In this document: piece after piece, positions 15,280-17,867 of the stretch
How the letters are laid out: every line of letters begins with the position of its first letter
Numbering within the stretch: position 1 is the stretch's first letter
Source: Oscillospiraceae bacterium
GTDB taxonomy: Bacteria > Bacillota > Clostridia > Oscillospirales > Butyricicoccaceae
DNA length: 17,867 nucleotides
NCBI GenBank assembly: GCA_902797555.1
Contig: CADBTM010000149.1
Coordinates: 1 to 17,867 of the forward strand
Direction: 5' to 3'
Position numbers and translations under genes: made by a program
Notes under the pieces: generated by a model
The model's input: the letters and a program-made list of their open reading frames with translations, nothing else
Databases searched by the model: none
Told to the model about the DNA's origin: nothing

Positions 15280-15998
15280 GAGCTTGGGGCTTGACGGATA
15301 TCGGCAACGTCCGGGAGGTCAATCAGGATACCTTCCGCATGGTGCTGGACGAAGAAGAAAACGCCGGACTGTTCATCGTGTGCGACGGCATGGGCGGCGC
15401 AAAGGCAGGCGAGGTTGCCAGCACGATGGCGGCCGAGGCACTGCTGCAATATGTGGGAGAGCGCTGGCGTTCGGGCTGCACCGAGGACGAGCTCAAGGCG
15501 GCCTACGATGCGGTCAACGAAGCGGTGTATGCCGCGGCTCAGGACAACCCCGACTATTCGGGCATGGGCACCACCACGGTGTCCGCTTTGTGCCATGGGG
15601 AGGAGATCCTCATCGCCAACGTGGGCGACAGCCGCGCCTATCTGCTGGACGAGCAGGGGGCGAGACAGGTTACCGAGGATCACTCTCTCGTCACCGAGCT
15701 GATGAAGCGGGGCGATCTGACCCCCTATCAGGCCAGCCGCCATCCCAGCCGCAACGTCATCACCCGCGCCATCGGCGCGGACGCCACCGTGCGCTGCGAC
15801 GTTTTCCGGGAAAAGCTTTGCCCCGGGCAGTTTCTGCTTTTGTGCAGCGACGGCCTGATCCGGGACGTGACCGAACCGGAGATTTATTACGAAGTGTATC
15901 AGTGCGACCATCCGGAAACCGCCTGTCAGCGTCTGCTGACGCAGGCAAAGAGCCGGGGAGGACGTGACAACGTCACGATCCTTCTGGTGTCGTTTTAA
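15276..15998 (+). CDS. prpC: PrpC/Stp, PP2C-type Ser/Thr protein phosphatase
   Basis: A 240-residue, soluble, metal-dependent phosphatase, partner of the PASTA kinase. Motifs in order: REVNQD (D18), CDGMGGAKAGEVAS (metal-linked D37 and G38), GMGTTTV, NVGDSRAYLL (D118), TEDHSLV, CSDGL (D192) and GGRDNVT (D231). All metal-binding acids are present. The usual GMGGH is GMGGA, a small variation. The start is GTG at 15276, overlapping the rlmN stop, and it gives the standard N-terminal beta strand before the RE-x-NQD motif. The kinase follows after 12 nt; together they should set phosphorylation levels of shared substrates. Confidence 0.96.
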   Translation: MRAWGLTDIGNVREVNQDTFRMVLDEEENAGLFIVCDGMGGAKAGEVASTMAAEALLQYVGERWRSGCTEDELKAAYDAVNEAVYAAAQDNPDYSGMGTTTVSALCHGEEILIANVGDSRAYLLDEQGARQVTEDHSLVTELMKRGDLTPYQASRHPSRNVITRAIGADATVRCDVFREKLCPGQFLLLCSDGLIRDVTEPEIYYEVYQCDHPETACQRLLTQAKSRGGRDNVTILLVSF

Positions 15999-16010
15999 GG
16001 AGGTGTGACC

Positions 16011-17867
16011 ATGGATCGCTTTATCGGAGTACAGCTGGACGGACGCTACGAGCTGCTGGAGGTCATTGGCGTGGGCGGCACAGCCGTCGTTTACAAGGCC
16101 AAGGATCACCGGCTCAACCGCTATGTGGCCGTCAAGATTCTGAAGGACGAATATGCCAGGGACGAGGAGTTCCGGCGGCAGTTCCATGACGAGGCGCAGG
16201 CCGTCGCCATGCTGTCCCAGCAGAATATCGTCAACGTCTTTGACGTTTCCCGGTCGGGAAATGTGGAATACATCGTCATGGAGCTCATCGACGGCATCAC
16301 CCTCAAGGAGTATCTCAGCCGCCGCGGGCGCCTCACCCCCCGGGAGGTGACGGTGTTTGCCACCCAGATCGCCCGTGCCTTGGAGCACGCCCACAACCAC
16401 AACATCATCCACCGGGACATCAAGCCCCAGAACATCATGCTTCTGCGGGACGGCACGGTGAAGGTGGCCGATTTCGGCATCGCCCACTTTACCACCCGGG
16501 ACAACACCTACAGCAAGGGCGAGGCCATCGGCTCGGTGCATTACGTCTCGCCGGAGCAGGCCAAGGGCAGCTTTGTGGACAACCGCACCGACCTGTATTC
16601 GCTGGGCGTGGTCATGTACGAGATGATCACCGGTCGGCTTCCCTTTGAGGGGGATACGCCGGTGTCCATCGCGCTGCAGCACATCAATTCCATCGCACTG
16701 CCCCCCTCGGTTTTTGCCGAGGATGTGCCGCCCCAGCTGGAGGCCATCACCATGAAGGCCATGAATCCCGCCCTTTCCAAGCGCTATGCCACGGCGGGAC
16801 AGATCCTGGACGATCTGGAGGCCTTCCAGAACGAGCAGCAATTCAAAATCGCCATTCCCACCGACCCCGTCATTCCCGACGAGAATCCCGGCATCGACGC
16901 TACCCGCAAAATCCAGAACACCGGCGAGGTGGGCAGCATTTTGCAGCAGGAGGACGAAGCTCTTGCCACCGTGGAAGAGCAGCATCCGGAAAAGAAAGAA
17001 ACAGAGAATCGGGTGGAACGTGTGAGCCATAAGGCAGAGAAAAAAGGAAAACGAAGCGAAGACAGAGAGCGATCCCCGTGGATCTTTGCCCTCATTTTTG
17101 CCGTGATCTGCGTGGGTGTTTTTGTGGGCGGCGCATACTATTTCATCCGCAATATCGTCGACCCCTTCGGCTATTCCACCGGCAACGGTCGCCTGTCCGC
17201 GCCCAATCTGGTGGGACTGTACTATACCCAGGTGGTGTCCGACCCGGCCTATTCCGACTTTGTCATCGAAGAAGGGGAATATGTCTATAACGAAAAGGTG
17301 GACGCCGGAAAGATCATCTCTCAGGATCCCAAGGGCAACCGTCCTCTGGAAAAGGGCGGCACCATCACCGTCACCATCAGCCGCGGCGCAAAGAGCTTTG
17401 CCCTGCCCAACTATGAGGGCTCGGACGCCCGTCAGGCAAAGATCGAGCTGGACCGTCTGGGCATCATCTGCGTGGAGGGTACGCCCGAGTTTAGCGACGA
17501 GGTGCCCAACGGCATGGTGATCCGTCAGGATCCCGCCGCAAATACCATTCTCACCGAGGGCGATACCGTCACCATCGTGATCAGCAAAGGCCCCGAGTTT
17601 GTCACCACCGTTGTGCCCGATCTGATCGGCAAGACCGAGGCTGAGGCGCTGGCTCTTCTGGAGGCGGCGCAGCTGGAGTGGGGCGATCCCACCTATCTGG
17701 AGCAGGAGGGAACGCCCGGTCTGGTGGTCTATCAGAGCGTGCCCGGCGGCACCGAGGTGGAGGCCGGCACCTCCATCACCTATCAGCTCTCCAAGGAGCC
17801 CGAGGTGATCGAGCCCGATCCCACGGTGGATCCCGATCCCGATCCCACCCCCAGTCCCAATCCGGGC
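16011..17867 (+). CDS. prkC: PrkC/Stk-type PASTA Ser/Thr protein kinase, C-terminus beyond the window
   Basis: 619 residues visible with no stop. The kinase domain is about 13-273: Gly loop GVGGTAVVYK, catalytic K42 in VAVKIL, E61, HRDIKPQN (D136, N141), DFG (154-156) and SVHYVSPEQ (175-183). A charged, Lys/Glu-rich juxtamembrane stretch lies at 325-355, with one membrane helix at about 357-379. Three PASTA units follow (about 396-458, 463-527, 531-596), then a Pro/Asp-rich tail. PASTA domains bind muropeptides or lipid II in relatives. The first unit is divergent, lacking the usual A-x-x-x-L-x-x-x-G-L helix and carrying YYTQVVSDPAYSDF. AAGGAGGTG (15997-16005) precedes ATG 16011. The kinase catalytic set is complete, so activity is likely. 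Confidence 0.97.
   Translation, partial: MDRFIGVQLDGRYELLEVIGVGGTAVVYKAKDHRLNRYVAVKILKDEYARDEEFRRQFHDEAQAVAMLSQQNIVNVFDVSRSGNVEYIVMELIDGITLKEYLSRRGRLTPREVTVFATQIARALEHAHNHNIIHRDIKPQNIMLLRDGTVKVADFGIAHFTTRDNTYSKGEAIGSVHYVSPEQAKGSFVDNRTDLYSLGVVMYEMITGRLPFEGDTPVSIALQHINSIALPPSVFAEDVPPQLEAITMKAMNPALSKRYATAGQILDDLEAFQNEQQFKIAIPTDPVIPDENPGIDATRKIQNTGEVGSILQQEDEALATVEEQHPEKKETENRVERVSHKAEKKGKRSEDRERSPWIFALIFAVICVGVFVGGAYYFIRNIVDPFGYSTGNGRLSAPNLVGLYYTQVVSDPAYSDFVIEEGEYVYNEKVDAGKIISQDPKGNRPLEKGGTITVTISRGAKSFALPNYEGSDARQAKIELDRLGIICVEGTPEFSDEVPNGMVIRQDPAANTILTEGDTVTIVISKGPEFVTTVVPDLIGKTEAEALALLEAAQLEWGDPTYLEQEGTPGLVVYQSVPGGTEVEAGTSITYQLSKEPEVIEPDPTVDPDPDPTPSPNPG
17817..17846 (+). repeat. GATCCC short repeats coding a Pro/Asp-rich tail
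   Basis: GATCCC occurs at 17817-17822 and three times in tandem at 17829-17846, coding the PDPTVDPDPDPTP stretch of PrkC just after the third PASTA unit. This is a low-complexity coding repeat, possibly an extracellular spacer or cell-wall-spanning tail. Such repeats can vary in number between strains, but no comparison is available here. Confidence 0.6.

Noticed and set aside
15273..17030. 585-codon open frame on the - strand opposite prpC and prkC
   Set aside because: The phosphatase and kinase motifs on the + strand are complete; the antisense frame is unrecognisable.
17829..17846. GATCCC tandem repeat as a mobile or CRISPR-like repeat
   Set aside because: It is in frame within prkC, encodes a PD-rich tail and has no spacers.

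Overview
This window looks like an ordinary chromosomal stretch from a GC-rich, anaerobic-type Clostridium relative, probably an Oscillospirales/Ruminococcaceae-like Bacillota. The lineage is inferred from three things: gene order (the yicC-remA-gmk-rpoZ-priA-def-fmt-rsmB-rlmN-prpC-prkC run is a Bacillota hallmark), the presence of RemA, CdaA/CdaR and a PASTA kinase, and the high GC content. No species can be named. All 19 genes I support lie on the + strand, mostly a few bases apart or overlapping by 4 nt. There is no tRNA, rRNA, CRISPR array, insertion sequence or prophage gene, and no gene-free stretch above 300 bases.

Region 1 (1-1972): the last codons of ispD and the whole of ispF (MEP isoprenoid pathway) end at a very strong intrinsic terminator. 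Immediately after it comes a two-gene unit, a DUF3343 small protein and a cysteine-desulfurase-like aminotransferase, probably involved in mobile sulfur or selenium transfer. The terminator runs into the start of the small gene, which is unusual.

Region 2 (1973-6228): a 93-base AT-rich gap holds a plausible sigma-A promoter straddled by a 15-bp imperfect direct repeat. It drives cdaA (c-di-AMP synthase), cdaR (its YbbR-type partner), a COG2509-type FAD oxidoreductase and an RseC-like four-cysteine membrane protein. The usual third gene, glmM, is replaced by the two redox genes.

Region 3 (6265-17867): a long housekeeping chain. It contains a YicC-family endoribonuclease, RemA, guanylate kinase, RNA polymerase omega, PriA helicase, peptide deformylase, Met-tRNA formyltransferase, a membrane zinc metallopeptidase, RsmB (16S rRNA m5C), RlmN (23S/tRNA m2A), the PP2C phosphatase PrpC and the PASTA Ser/Thr kinase PrkC. 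PrkC is cut by the window edge. The set joins nucleotide supply, transcription, replication restart, initiator-tRNA formylation and its removal, rRNA methylation and cell-wall-responsive phosphosignalling. coaBC, often present between rpoZ and priA, is absent.

I did not find a clearly new defence or mobile system. The best leads are the terminator/start overlap before the DUF3343-desulfurase pair, the repeat-flanked cdaA promoter, and the c-di-AMP genes coupled to two redox genes.
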